From: JBCCGG01 sp039029395
GTDB lineage: Bacteria; Pseudomonadota; Alphaproteobacteria; Kiloniellales; JAKSDN01
Length of the DNA: 49,458 nucleotides
Direction of reading: 5' to 3'
Assembly (NCBI GenBank): GCA_039029395.1
Contig: JBCCGG010000043.1
Span: 1 to 49,458 of the forward strand
Shown piece by piece: positions 32,076 through 39,586 of this stretch. A program made the position numbers and the translations under genes. Below the pieces are notes generated by a model. That model searched no databases. It saw nothing but the letters and a program-made list of their open reading frames with translations, and had not been told where the DNA came from. Each line of letters opens with the position of its first letter. Position 1 is the stretch's first letter.

Positions 32076-34010
32076 ATGCCCAAAGCAAAACGAAATTATT
32101 TGACCCGTGGCCGCGTACTGAAATCCAACGATCTGGACACGCAGACCTTTTCACGGGTCGTCGCCCGCCGCGCCAGAGCGCTGGGACGCAAGTACGATCT
32201 TCTGTTCGACAAGTCGAAGCGCGATGGCAAGCTCTCCGAGCGCTTTCGCAGCGAGGTCAAGAGCGTTTCACCCATTGCCGCGCCAGATGCGGCGCTGAGC
32301 AAGAAGGTCCGGGCTCAAGAAAAGTCGATCAAGGAATTCTATGAGAAGGTCCATGAGGACGCCGACTTCCTGCCGGCCAGATTCTTGGAGGACGGCGCCC
32401 GGCTGGTCCCCGCGGTGTGCCGCATGGCGGTCGTCGCGACCGACGGCAATCGCTACACCGGCACCGGGTTCCTGGTCGCCCCGGGCTTCATCATGACCAA
32501 CAATCACGTGCTCGAGACCACAGACTGGGCCGAGCACAGCTTGGCGATCTTCGATTTTCAAGAGGGCGGCGACTCCCTGCGCGTTGGGCTTGAGCCGGAA
32601 CGCTTTTTCCTAACCAACAAGGCGCTCGACTACACCATCGTCGCCTGCAACGAGCGGCTGGTCCAAGACATCGCCCCCGTGCCGCTGCTGCAGAATCCCT
32701 CGCTCATCACCCGCGGCGAGCGCGTCTATATCATTCAGCACCCCCGTGGCCGGCCCAAGGAGGTCGTCTTGCGCAACAACGAAGTCACACGGGTGCGGGA
32801 CACGGTCGTGCACTATCGCGCCGACACGGAAGGCGGCTCCTCGGGCTCGCCGGTGTTCAACGAAGACTGGGAGCTGGTCGCGCTTCATCATGCCGGATGG
32901 ACCGAAGGGCCAGGGCGAACCCAAGCAACCAACGAAGGAGTCTCAATCGCCGCGATCATCCGGCACCTGCAAGGCCGCAGCGATGCCGGTTCGGGCAATC
33001 GGGGCGTCGAGCGGATCCTGGCCAACGTGCGAGACAGCTCCCCATTCCTTGGCTTCTTCGATCACCAGCGCTCCTACGAAGTCTCCGTAGGTTCCTGGAC
33101 CGGCAGCTCGGACTACGCGGACATCGGCTTTTGGAACATCGAGAACTTCAACGACAACATTGGCGACAGAAGGGTGGAGACGGTCGCCGACGTGGTGTCC
33201 AAGCTGGCGCTCGATGCCTTTGGCTTGACGGAGGTGGAAAAGGGCGCCGTGGATAAGCTGATCGCGCGGCTCGAACTGTTCGGCGACTCCTATGGCGCTG
33301 TGCTTGAAAACACGCCGGGCAGCCAAGACATCGCCATTCTCTACGACCGGGATACCACGAAGGTCGAGCGTCTGGACGATATCTACGAGCGGCACAAGAC
33401 CAAGCTGAAGGCCAGAACCGGGGCCGGAAAGACCGCCTTTCCCCGTTATCCCCTCTTCGCCAAATGCACGATCAGGGAGGCGCTGGACGACGAGCCGGTG
33501 GAGTTCGTCATGATCGTTGTCCATCTGAAGGCCTATGTCAGTCATCCGCCGAGCCGCGACAGGCGCGCGCTGGCCGCGGAGAAGCTCGCCGAGATCGTCG
33601 AGGACATCAGGACCCGATTGGAGCTACCGGTCGTCATCGGCGGCGACTACAACGAGCTCATCACGACAGACGTGCTGGCGCCACTGTCCGACAGCCCCGA
33701 TCTCTTCGCGCTGACGACTGACGACGCAGAAGATGGCGGGATCTCCTACGTGGGTGGCCGCCATCGCTCGCTGATCGACCACATCATCGTCAGCCGGGAC
33801 GTGCCTATGGGGTCGATCCAAGACGACGACGCGGCCATCGTTCGCTTGGATCGCTCCGTGTCCGACTTTGCCTCCAAGGCCTCGGACCACGTGCCCATCG
33901 TCATGCGCATGGTCTATCGGGATCAAGCGGTTGACGAGCCGGACGGCAAAGAAGGGTCCTCGCTGCCCGTGCCACAAGGGGCGCGGCGCATGACCTACAA
34001 GTTCGAGTGA
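32076..34010 (+). CDS. Trypsin-like protease fused to EEP nuclease/phosphatase domain
   Basis: A 644-residue cytoplasmic two-enzyme fusion. Residues 1-100 are basic and helical, with a possible coiled coil (72-95). Residues about 108-300 form a Trypsin_2/V8-like protease: His144 in TNNHVL, Asp185 in ALDYTIV and Ser256 in EGGSSGSPV. Residues about 345-615 form an endonuclease/exonuclease/phosphatase domain: WNIEN (Asn354), LTEVE (Glu386), VVHLKA (His483), GGDYNE (Asp524, Asn526), LIDHI (Asp568) and SDHVP (Asp604-His605). Both active sites look complete. There is no signal peptide. ATG 32076 follows GGGAAAGGGACC; a TTG at 32025 is less likely. No partner gene is evident, and GC is slightly below that of its neighbours. 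Confidence 0.88.
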   Translation: MPKAKRNYLTRGRVLKSNDLDTQTFSRVVARRARALGRKYDLLFDKSKRDGKLSERFRSEVKSVSPIAAPDAALSKKVRAQEKSIKEFYEKVHEDADFLPARFLEDGARLVPAVCRMAVVATDGNRYTGTGFLVAPGFIMTNNHVLETTDWAEHSLAIFDFQEGGDSLRVGLEPERFFLTNKALDYTIVACNERLVQDIAPVPLLQNPSLITRGERVYIIQHPRGRPKEVVLRNNEVTRVRDTVVHYRADTEGGSSGSPVFNEDWELVALHHAGWTEGPGRTQATNEGVSIAAIIRHLQGRSDAGSGNRGVERILANVRDSSPFLGFFDHQRSYEVSVGSWTGSSDYADIGFWNIENFNDNIGDRRVETVADVVSKLALDAFGLTEVEKGAVDKLIARLELFGDSYGAVLENTPGSQDIAILYDRDTTKVERLDDIYERHKTKLKARTGAGKTAFPRYPLFAKCTIREALDDEPVEFVMIVVHLKAYVSHPPSRDRRALAAEKLAEIVEDIRTRLELPVVIGGDYNELITTDVLAPLSDSPDLFALTTDDAEDGGISYVGGRHRSLIDHIIVSRDVPMGSIQDDDAAIVRLDRSVSDFASKASDHVPIVMRMVYRDQAVDEPDGKEGSSLPVPQGARRMTYKFE

Positions 34011-34013
34011 TAT

Positions 34014-34391
34014 CTAACTCTGCCGGCCCAGCCGCTCGCGCAGTTTCACGTAAGCGGTCTTGGCAAGGGGCAGGCCGCGCTCCTCGTAGCGCGCGCCGAT
34101 CAGGGCGGCGCAGGTGATCGCGAGCGTCACCAGGACGGCGTAGAGATAGGTCTCGAGCGCGGCGCCGCCCAGGAAGATGTCGAAGGTCCGCGCCGGATTA
34201 TAGACCCAGATCCGCCAGTCGAGCGCGGTCGACTCGCCGATCAGCGTGAGGAAAAGCGCGACTGCGATCATCACCGCGAGCAAACGCCGATAGGCCCAGA
34301 GCCGACGAAAGTCGACCAGCAGCTCGACCGCGAGCGCGCCGCCGGCGAAAAGCAGCGTGGTGACCAGGTAAGCGTAGATGCCGAGCTCCAT
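34014..34391 (-). CDS. Lycopene cyclase-domain membrane protein (second subunit)
   Basis: A 125-residue protein with about three membrane helices. It matches the lycopene cyclase domain found in heterodimeric CrtYc/CrtYd-type beta-cyclases: WRIWVYNPARTFDIFLGGAA followed by LETYLYA, where the conserved Glu lies in the helix start. ATG 34391 lies two bases after the TAG of the upstream, similar protein, so they are coupled and probably form one enzyme. No crtB, crtI or crtE is in this window, so a carotenoid role is inferred from the domain only. Confidence 0.78.
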   Translation of the reverse strand: MELGIYAYLVTTLLFAGGALAVELLVDFRRLWAYRRLLAVMIAVALFLTLIGESTALDWRIWVYNPARTFDIFLGGAALETYLYAVLVTLAITCAALIGARYEERGLPLAKTAYVKLRERLGRQS

Positions 34392-34393
34392 GG

Positions 34394-34720
34394 CTACTCG
34401 GCCCCTTCGGCGGCCAGCCACTGGCCCGCGCGCCCGCGCAGCACCAGGGCCAGGCTGGCGATGAAGGCGGTCACCGTGGAGATGAAGAGGTACTCCTCGA
34501 GCGGCAGGCCGAAGATCCATATCCCCAGGTTGGTGTCGGCCGGGAAGGACCAGATCACGGTCAAGGTCGCCCAAAGATCCCAAGGGATGGAAAACACCAG
34601 GGCCCAAAAGATGCAAAAGCAGATGGTCCGCTTGCAGCGCCATAAAATGGCGAAGTTGGTCAGCCACAGGAGGCCGAGCGGCAGCCAGACGAAGATCGCC
34701 AGCCATTTGATGTAGTCCAT
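34394..34720 (-). CDS. Lycopene cyclase-domain membrane protein (first subunit)
   Basis: A 108-residue protein with three hydrophobic segments. It shows the cyclase-domain signature GIWIFGLPLEEYLFI (about residues 66-80), in which the PxEE motif is the hallmark of CrtYc/CrtYd/CarR-type domains. A Shine-Dalgarno GAGGAG lies seven bases before ATG 34720. With its downstream partner it reproduces a heterodimeric cyclase, a form better known from Gram-positive actinobacteria and unusual here. Confidence 0.8.
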   Translation of the reverse strand: MDYIKWLAIFVWLPLGLLWLTNFAILWRCKRTICFCIFWALVFSIPWDLWATLTVIWSFPADTNLGIWIFGLPLEEYLFISTVTAFIASLALVLRGRAGQWLAAEGAE

Positions 34721-34848
34721 CGCGCCGCTCCTCTTGCGAATCCACCGCCCTTAGAATGCCATAGGACCATAGGCTGCTTGCAAGCCCGGCCCGCGCGCCC
34801 TATTCACCCTTTCTGGGGGGAGTTTGGTGACGGGAGCTGTGCAGATCG

Positions 34849-35979
34849 ATGGACACTCCAGGCGAGGATCTGCCGCGCCGGGTCGCGGCGGCGGCGCGCG
34901 CGCCCCTCGGCGAGGCCACGGGCCTGCCGCCGGAGGCCTATCATAGCGAGGCGCTCTACGCGCTTGAGCAGGAGCATATCTTCGCCAAGGAATGGCATTG
35001 TGTCGGCCTGGCCGCCGAGGTCCCCGGGCCGGGCGACTACCTGACCTTCACCATTGCCGAGCAGCCGGTCGTCGTTGTGCGCGGCGCCGACGGCGCCTTG
35101 CGCGCCTTCGCCAACGTCTGCCGCCACCGCATGATGCGCCTGGTCGAGGGCCGCGGGACCTGCAGCCATTTCGTCTGCCCCTACCACGCCTGGAGCTACG
35201 GCCTGGACGGCCGCCTGATCGCAGCGCCCCATATGAACGGGCTCGACAAGGGCCAACACGCCCTCAAGCCCCTGCGCTGTGAGCTCTGGCAGGGCTGGAT
35301 CTACATCACGCTCGACAACCAAGCCGAGAGCGTGGCGGATCGCCTGGACGAGCTGGCGCCGGTGGTCGGACGCTACCGCATGGCCGGCTACCGGCCGGTC
35401 ATCGCCGAGGATTTCCGCTGGCGCACCAACTGGAAGATCCTGAGCGAGAACTTCATGGAGAGCTACCACCTGCCGGTCGCCCACCGGGAGACGGTCGGCG
35501 CGTGGATCACGGTCGACGACATGGGCTTTCCGGAAAGTACCCACGACAGCTTCACCTACCAAACCTTCGTCAAGCGCGAGGACGCCAAGTACGGCCGGGC
35601 CCGCCCGGGCAACGACCATCTGGAGGGCGCCTGGCGCGGCACCTCGGTCATGCCGACGGTCTTTCCGGCCCACATGTACGTTCTGGCGCCCGATCACCTC
35701 TGGTATCTCACCCTGCGGCCCGAGGGGGTCGACTCCGTCCAGGTGCGCTTCGGTGTCGCGCTCGCGCCCGAAGCCATGCCGGAAGACGACCGCCGCGAGG
35801 CCGAGATCGCCGAGCTGCGCGCCTTCTTCGACAAGGTCAACGAGGAGGACCGCATCTTGGTCGAAGCGGTCTTCGAGAACGCCAAGGCGCCGCTTTCCAG
35901 CGCCGGCCCCTTAAGCTGGATGGAGCGCGAAATCCACGACTTCAATCGCTATCTGGCCAGGCGCCTTGCCGACGCTTAG
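34849..35979 (+). CDS. Rieske aromatic-ring-hydroxylating-type oxygenase, alpha subunit
   Basis: A 376-residue oxygenase component. The Rieske cluster ligands are Cys91-x-His93 (CRHRMM) and Cys110-x2-His113 (CPYHAW). The mononuclear iron site has His207 and His212 in ENFMESYHLPVAH, with a carboxylate expected near the EEDRI segment. Members include dioxygenases and demethylases such as glycine-betaine or choline-type monooxygenases. No reductase or ferredoxin gene is adjacent, so the substrate and electron donor are not known. Confidence 0.9.
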   Translation: MDTPGEDLPRRVAAAARAPLGEATGLPPEAYHSEALYALEQEHIFAKEWHCVGLAAEVPGPGDYLTFTIAEQPVVVVRGADGALRAFANVCRHRMMRLVEGRGTCSHFVCPYHAWSYGLDGRLIAAPHMNGLDKGQHALKPLRCELWQGWIYITLDNQAESVADRLDELAPVVGRYRMAGYRPVIAEDFRWRTNWKILSENFMESYHLPVAHRETVGAWITVDDMGFPESTHDSFTYQTFVKREDAKYGRARPGNDHLEGAWRGTSVMPTVFPAHMYVLAPDHLWYLTLRPEGVDSVQVRFGVALAPEAMPEDDRREAEIAELRAFFDKVNEEDRILVEAVFENAKAPLSSAGPLSWMEREIHDFNRYLARRLADA

Positions 35980-35986
35980 CCCCCGG

Positions 35987-36826
35987 CTAGTGGGCCATCA
36001 AGACCGGCACGTTCATGTGCTGCAAGATGTGCCGGGTGACGCCCCCGAAGAGGTCCTCGCGCAGCCGGGCATGGCCGTAGGCGCCCATCACCAGGACGTC
36101 CGGCTGAGATTGAGCGCAATGGTCCAGAATGGCCGCGCCGATGCCGTCCTTGGCCGCGCTGAGGCGCACGCGCTTTGCCTCGATGCCGTGGCGGGCCAGG
36201 TGCCTTAGAATGTCGCGGCCCGGCGGGACACTGGGCGGCGTGCCGTGGCCGGGTGCGGCGACCCGCACCACATCCAGGCGCTTCTTGGTTTCGAGGATCT
36301 GCATGGCATCGGAGAGCGCCCGCGCGGCCGGCCGGCTGCCGTCCCAGGCGACCGCGGCGAACTCCTGAAAGGGTCTGACCTCATAGCCGTTGGGCACCAC
36401 GATGAGCGGCTTGCCCGAGCGCAGCACCAGATCCTCGGCGCGCACCCGCAGGCGCTTGTTGTCGCCGGCCTCGGAAAACTGACCGATCACCAATAGGTCA
36501 TGGAATCGTGCCAGGCGCGCCAGGTGCTCGTTGGTCTGGCCCTCCTCCACATGCCAGGCGACCTCGCCGGCAAAGCCGCTCGCGGCGACCGCTTCGCGGA
36601 AGCCCGCCTCGATCTCGGCGACCGCCTCGTCGCCGGCCTTGACCAGAGACTCGTGGACCTCCTTTGGCATCCAGCGGCGCACCTGGGGCTCCAGATTGAG
36701 CGGCAGGCGCACGTGCAGGCCGCTCAGCGCCGCATCGTACTTCCGGCACATCTGGAGCGCGAAGGCGAGTGCCGCCTTGGAGTTGCTGCTGTCGTTATAG
36801 GCAACCGCGAGGTCCTTGATCGCCAT
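35987..36826 (-). CDS. Tandem universal stress protein
   Basis: A 279-residue protein with two UspA-like halves. The N-terminal half starts MAIKDLAVAYNDSSNSK; the second begins near VAWDGSRPAARALSDAM and ends VLMGAYGHARLREDLFGG, the ATP-motif region. AAGGAAGG before ATG 36826 sets the start. A TTGACA promoter and an IclR-type operator candidate lie upstream (36855-36877). Usp genes often sit beside TTT-transporter sulfonate clusters, and the shared operator suggests this one belongs to the adjacent module. Confidence 0.9.
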   Translation of the reverse strand: MAIKDLAVAYNDSSNSKAALAFALQMCRKYDAALSGLHVRLPLNLEPQVRRWMPKEVHESLVKAGDEAVAEIEAGFREAVAASGFAGEVAWHVEEGQTNEHLARLARFHDLLVIGQFSEAGDNKRLRVRAEDLVLRSGKPLIVVPNGYEVRPFQEFAAVAWDGSRPAARALSDAMQILETKKRLDVVRVAAPGHGTPPSVPPGRDILRHLARHGIEAKRVRLSAAKDGIGAAILDHCAQSQPDVLVMGAYGHARLREDLFGGVTRHILQHMNVPVLMAH

Positions 36827-36854
36827 TGGGCCTTCCTTGTGTCTAATGTTAATT

Positions 36855-36877
36855 AATTGGGATATATTGTCCCAATT
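36855..36877. promoter_or_regulatory. Near-palindromic operator candidate, copy 1
   Basis: AATTGGGA and TCCCAATT form 8-base arms around a 7-base centre. The core GGGATATATTGTCCC (36859-36873) recurs with two changes upstream of tctC. It lies directly downstream of a minus-strand TTGACA with a GATAAT-like -10, so a bound protein would block the Usp promoter. The IclR protein encoded between the two copies is the natural candidate. Confidence 0.6.
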
Positions 36878-36944
36878 ATCGTGTTTTACACATTTTGTCA
36901 AGCCGGCACTCTGCTTGGGCACGGCAAAGTTGTTCGGTGGAATT

Positions 36945-37748
36945 TTAGGCGGCGGGCTCGTCGGCGCCGTCGCTGCCCGAGGCCCAGACGGCACCCAGGC
37001 GCTCGGCCGCCGCCGTCATCTTGGGCAGTTGGGCGATGCAGTCCTCGGCGGTCATGCGGGCGTGGGGCGCGTGGACGGCAAGGCCGGCGATGATCCGCCC
37101 CTTGCGGTCCTCGATCGGCACTGCCAGGGCAACCATGCCGACGGCGTACTCCTGATTATTGACCGAGTAGCCGTCCCGGCGGATCGCCTTGAGCGCGTCT
37201 TCCAAGCGCTCCCGGTCGGTGATCGTGGTCTCGGTGAAGCGGGTGAGCTGAATCGTCGACAGAAGCCTTTGGCGCGCCCGGGTCGAGAGGTTGGCCAGCA
37301 GCAGCTTGCCAATCGCCGTGCAGTGCACGGGCACATGACTGCCCGCGTGGAGCTGAACCCTGAGCGGCAGATCACACTCGACCCGCTCGATATAGAGCAC
37401 CTCGTGGCTGTCGAGCACGCCGACGTTGCAGGTCTCGCCGATCTCGCCGACCAGATCCTGAAGGATGCCGCGGATCGGACCCCGTTGATTGAGCGACTGC
37501 AGGCTCTCCAGCGCCAGGCGCATCATGCGCGGGCCAAGCAGGTAACGGTCCCGGTGGGCGTCGCGCTGAAGCAGGCCGTTGCTCTCGAGCTGCTGGAGGA
37601 CCCGGTGAATGGTCTGGCGCGGCAGGCCGAGCTGCACGGTCAGATCCGGCAGGCCGACCGGGCCGGCCTGGCCGATCACGCTTTCCAGCACGGCCAAGGC
37701 TTTCTCAAGGGCGGAGCCGCGCTCCTGTTTCATGTGGCCTTCGGCCAT
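36945..37748 (-). CDS. IclR-family regulator (SauR-like)
   Basis: A 267-residue IclR protein. The winged HTH is at residues about 10-75 (LPDLTVQLGLPRQTIHRVLQ), and the effector domain at 90-255 has VHCTAIGKLLLANLS and YAVGMVALAVPI. ATG 37748 or 37733 may be the start. It sits between a Usp gene and a TTT-transporter/dehydrogenase/CoA-ligase operon, each preceded by the same operator-like motif. That location and family match SauR of sulfoacetate clusters; regulation by sulfoacetate is inferred only. Confidence 0.9.
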   Translation of the reverse strand: MAEGHMKQERGSALEKALAVLESVIGQAGPVGLPDLTVQLGLPRQTIHRVLQQLESNGLLQRDAHRDRYLLGPRMMRLALESLQSLNQRGPIRGILQDLVGEIGETCNVGVLDSHEVLYIERVECDLPLRVQLHAGSHVPVHCTAIGKLLLANLSTRARQRLLSTIQLTRFTETTITDRERLEDALKAIRRDGYSVNNQEYAVGMVALAVPIEDRKGRIIAGLAVHAPHARMTAEDCIAQLPKMTAAAERLGAVWASGSDGADEPAA

Positions 37749-37852
37749 CACCCACTCGCTCGAACCAATTTACCGTCACGGAATATATAGCAGAGACGGA
37801 CCCGCGACACAAAAACGCGTCCGCCCTGTCTCGAATTTCTAATTTTTGGCGC

Positions 37853-37895
37853 TTGACATACTGCATAAATTTCATAAACTGAGATATCTTGTCCC
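37853..37895 (+). promoter_or_regulatory. Promoter and operator candidate (copy 2) of the tct-sau operon
   Basis: TTGACA (37853-37858), a 16-base spacer and TAAACT (37875-37880) are followed at once by GAGATATCTTGTCCC (37881-37895). The last matches copy 1 in 13 of 15 bases. A repressor bound here would cover the transcription start. Confidence 0.6.
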
Positions 37896-38007
37896 ATTTA
37901 ATAATAATTGAGCAATAATAGATGGGGCCAACACTGAACCAAGCCGTGCTGGCGATAGGGGCATTCGATCCCCGCCAAGACCGCGGCGTTGCATCGGAGG
38001 CAACACC

Positions 38008-39003
38008 ATGTCTGGACGTCTACTCAGGTCATTTATCGTGGCCGCGGCGCTTGGCTGCGCGGCGAGCGTTACCTCGGCAGCGGCCCTGGAAAAGCCCGGC
38101 GGCTTCCCCAAGCGGCCGATCACCATCATCGTGCCCTACGGCGCCGGCGGCGGCTCCGACCAGCTCTCCCGTGCCATGGCGTCCTCCTTGGAGAAGGTCG
38201 CCGATGTCGGAGTCCAGGTGGTCAACAAGCCGGGCGGCGGCGGCCTGGCCGCGGTGCCGGACTTCATGACCGCGCCGGCCGACGGCTACACCATCATGGA
38301 AGCGATCGACGACGCGGTGACCAACCACGTCTCGGGCAAGCTGCGCGAGCATCCGGCCGAGGATTGGGTGCCGATCGCCATGGCCCAGATTACCTTCAGC
38401 CAGATCTACGTGCGCCCGGACGACGAGCGCTTCAGCGATTGGGAATCCTTCGTTGCCTATGCCAAAGCCAATCCCGGCAAGCTCAAGGTCGCCAACGTCG
38501 GCAACCTGGGCTCCATGGAGCGGGTCAACATGCTCAAGATCGAGCAGGGTGCCGGCTTCGAGTCCAAGCAGGTCGCATTCGATAAGCCGGCCGAGCGTTA
38601 CTCGGCGCTGATCGGCGGCCACGTGGACGCGCTGTTCGAGCAGCCGGGCGACGTGCGCAACTTCCTGGACAGCGGCCTCATGAAGCCGATCCTGACAGTC
38701 TACGACGAGCGCCCGGCCGAGTTTGCCGAGGTGCCGAGCCTGCCGGACGCCGGTCTCGACTTCACGCCCCTGCTGCGCTTCCGGGGCTTCTGGATCCACG
38801 GCGACGTGCCCGAAGACCGCCGGGCCTATCTGGAAGCGGCCATGAAGCAGGCCTGGGACTCGGACTCCTTCCAGAAGTTCAACAGCAGCAAGTACATGCA
38901 TCTGATCAACAGCTACCGGGACACCTCCGGATCGAAGGAGCTGATCAACGACGCCGTCGGCACCTACAGCGACGTCTACAAGGAAATCGGCTTGATCCAA
39001 TGA
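38008..39003 (+). CDS. TctC/Bug-type substrate-binding protein
   Basis: A 331-residue periplasmic receptor of a tripartite tricarboxylate transporter. A signal peptide is evident (SFIVAAALGCAASVTSAAA). The core starts FPKRPITIIVPYGAGGGSDQ, the standard TctC signature, followed by VQVVNKPGGGG. GGAGG precedes the ATG. TctB and TctA follow, then enzymes for activating a C2 sulfonate or similar acid, which implies the ligand. Confidence 0.93.
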   Translation: MSGRLLRSFIVAAALGCAASVTSAAALEKPGGFPKRPITIIVPYGAGGGSDQLSRAMASSLEKVADVGVQVVNKPGGGGLAAVPDFMTAPADGYTIMEAIDDAVTNHVSGKLREHPAEDWVPIAMAQITFSQIYVRPDDERFSDWESFVAYAKANPGKLKVANVGNLGSMERVNMLKIEQGAGFESKQVAFDKPAERYSALIGGHVDALFEQPGDVRNFLDSGLMKPILTVYDERPAEFAEVPSLPDAGLDFTPLLRFRGFWIHGDVPEDRRAYLEAAMKQAWDSDSFQKFNSSKYMHLINSYRDTSGSKELINDAVGTYSDVYKEIGLIQ

Positions 39004-39061
39004 CAGCGGGCAGGCGGGCCCGCCCGGCGCGGCCCGCCACCGCCTTTCGGAGGGCGCGATC

Positions 39062-39577
39062 ATGAGTGCATCACCCCAAGCCAAAGGCATCTGGATCGAG
39101 CTGGTCGTGTGGCTCGGCCTGACCCTGGTCGCCTTTGTTCTGACGTTCCAATTTTCCGCCGAGGTCGGCAGCTACGCCTGGGGCGCGGCAAGTTGGCCTA
39201 GGGCGATCATCCTGATGATGGCGCTGGGCGCCGTCGTGCAGTGCCTCTTTCGCCTGCGCCAAGCCAGCGGCGCCCCGGCGGCCGCCGGCAAGAAAGCCGC
39301 TGCCTTGCCTATCAAGCTGCTTTTGGTCTTCGGCGTGCCCCTGCTGTACGTCTTTCTGCTGCCGCGCACGGGCTTCTACGTGACCACCCCGTTCTTCCTG
39401 CTGGCCTACCTGATGGTGCTCGGCGAGCGCCGGCCCAAGGTGCTGATCGGCGTCAGCCTGCTGATCTATGTGCTGATCAACCTACTGTTCAGCGTTCTGT
39501 TCTTCGTCGCCCTGCCGACCGGCACCTGGCCGGGCTTCTACGACTTCAGCAATTGGCTGGTCTCGCTGCTGCAATAG
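39062..39577 (+). CDS. TctB-type small membrane subunit
   Basis: A 171-residue protein with four hydrophobic helices, as expected for TctB (near residues 11-31, 45-60, 81-100 and 105-160). GGAGG lies before the ATG. It is followed by tctA after nine bases. TctB sequences are poorly conserved; the assignment rests on topology and on position between tctC and tctA. Confidence 0.88.
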   Translation: MSASPQAKGIWIELVVWLGLTLVAFVLTFQFSAEVGSYAWGAASWPRAIILMMALGAVVQCLFRLRQASGAPAAAGKKAAALPIKLLLVFGVPLLYVFLLPRTGFYVTTPFFLLAYLMVLGERRPKVLIGVSLLIYVLINLLFSVLFFVALPTGTWPGFYDFSNWLVSLLQ

Positions 39578-39586
39578 GAGACCCTC

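Noticed and set aside
34391..34745. Upstream extension of the second lycopene-cyclase-type protein.
   Set aside because: The extension reads the first cyclase gene out of frame; the ATG at 34391 and gene coupling explain the locus.
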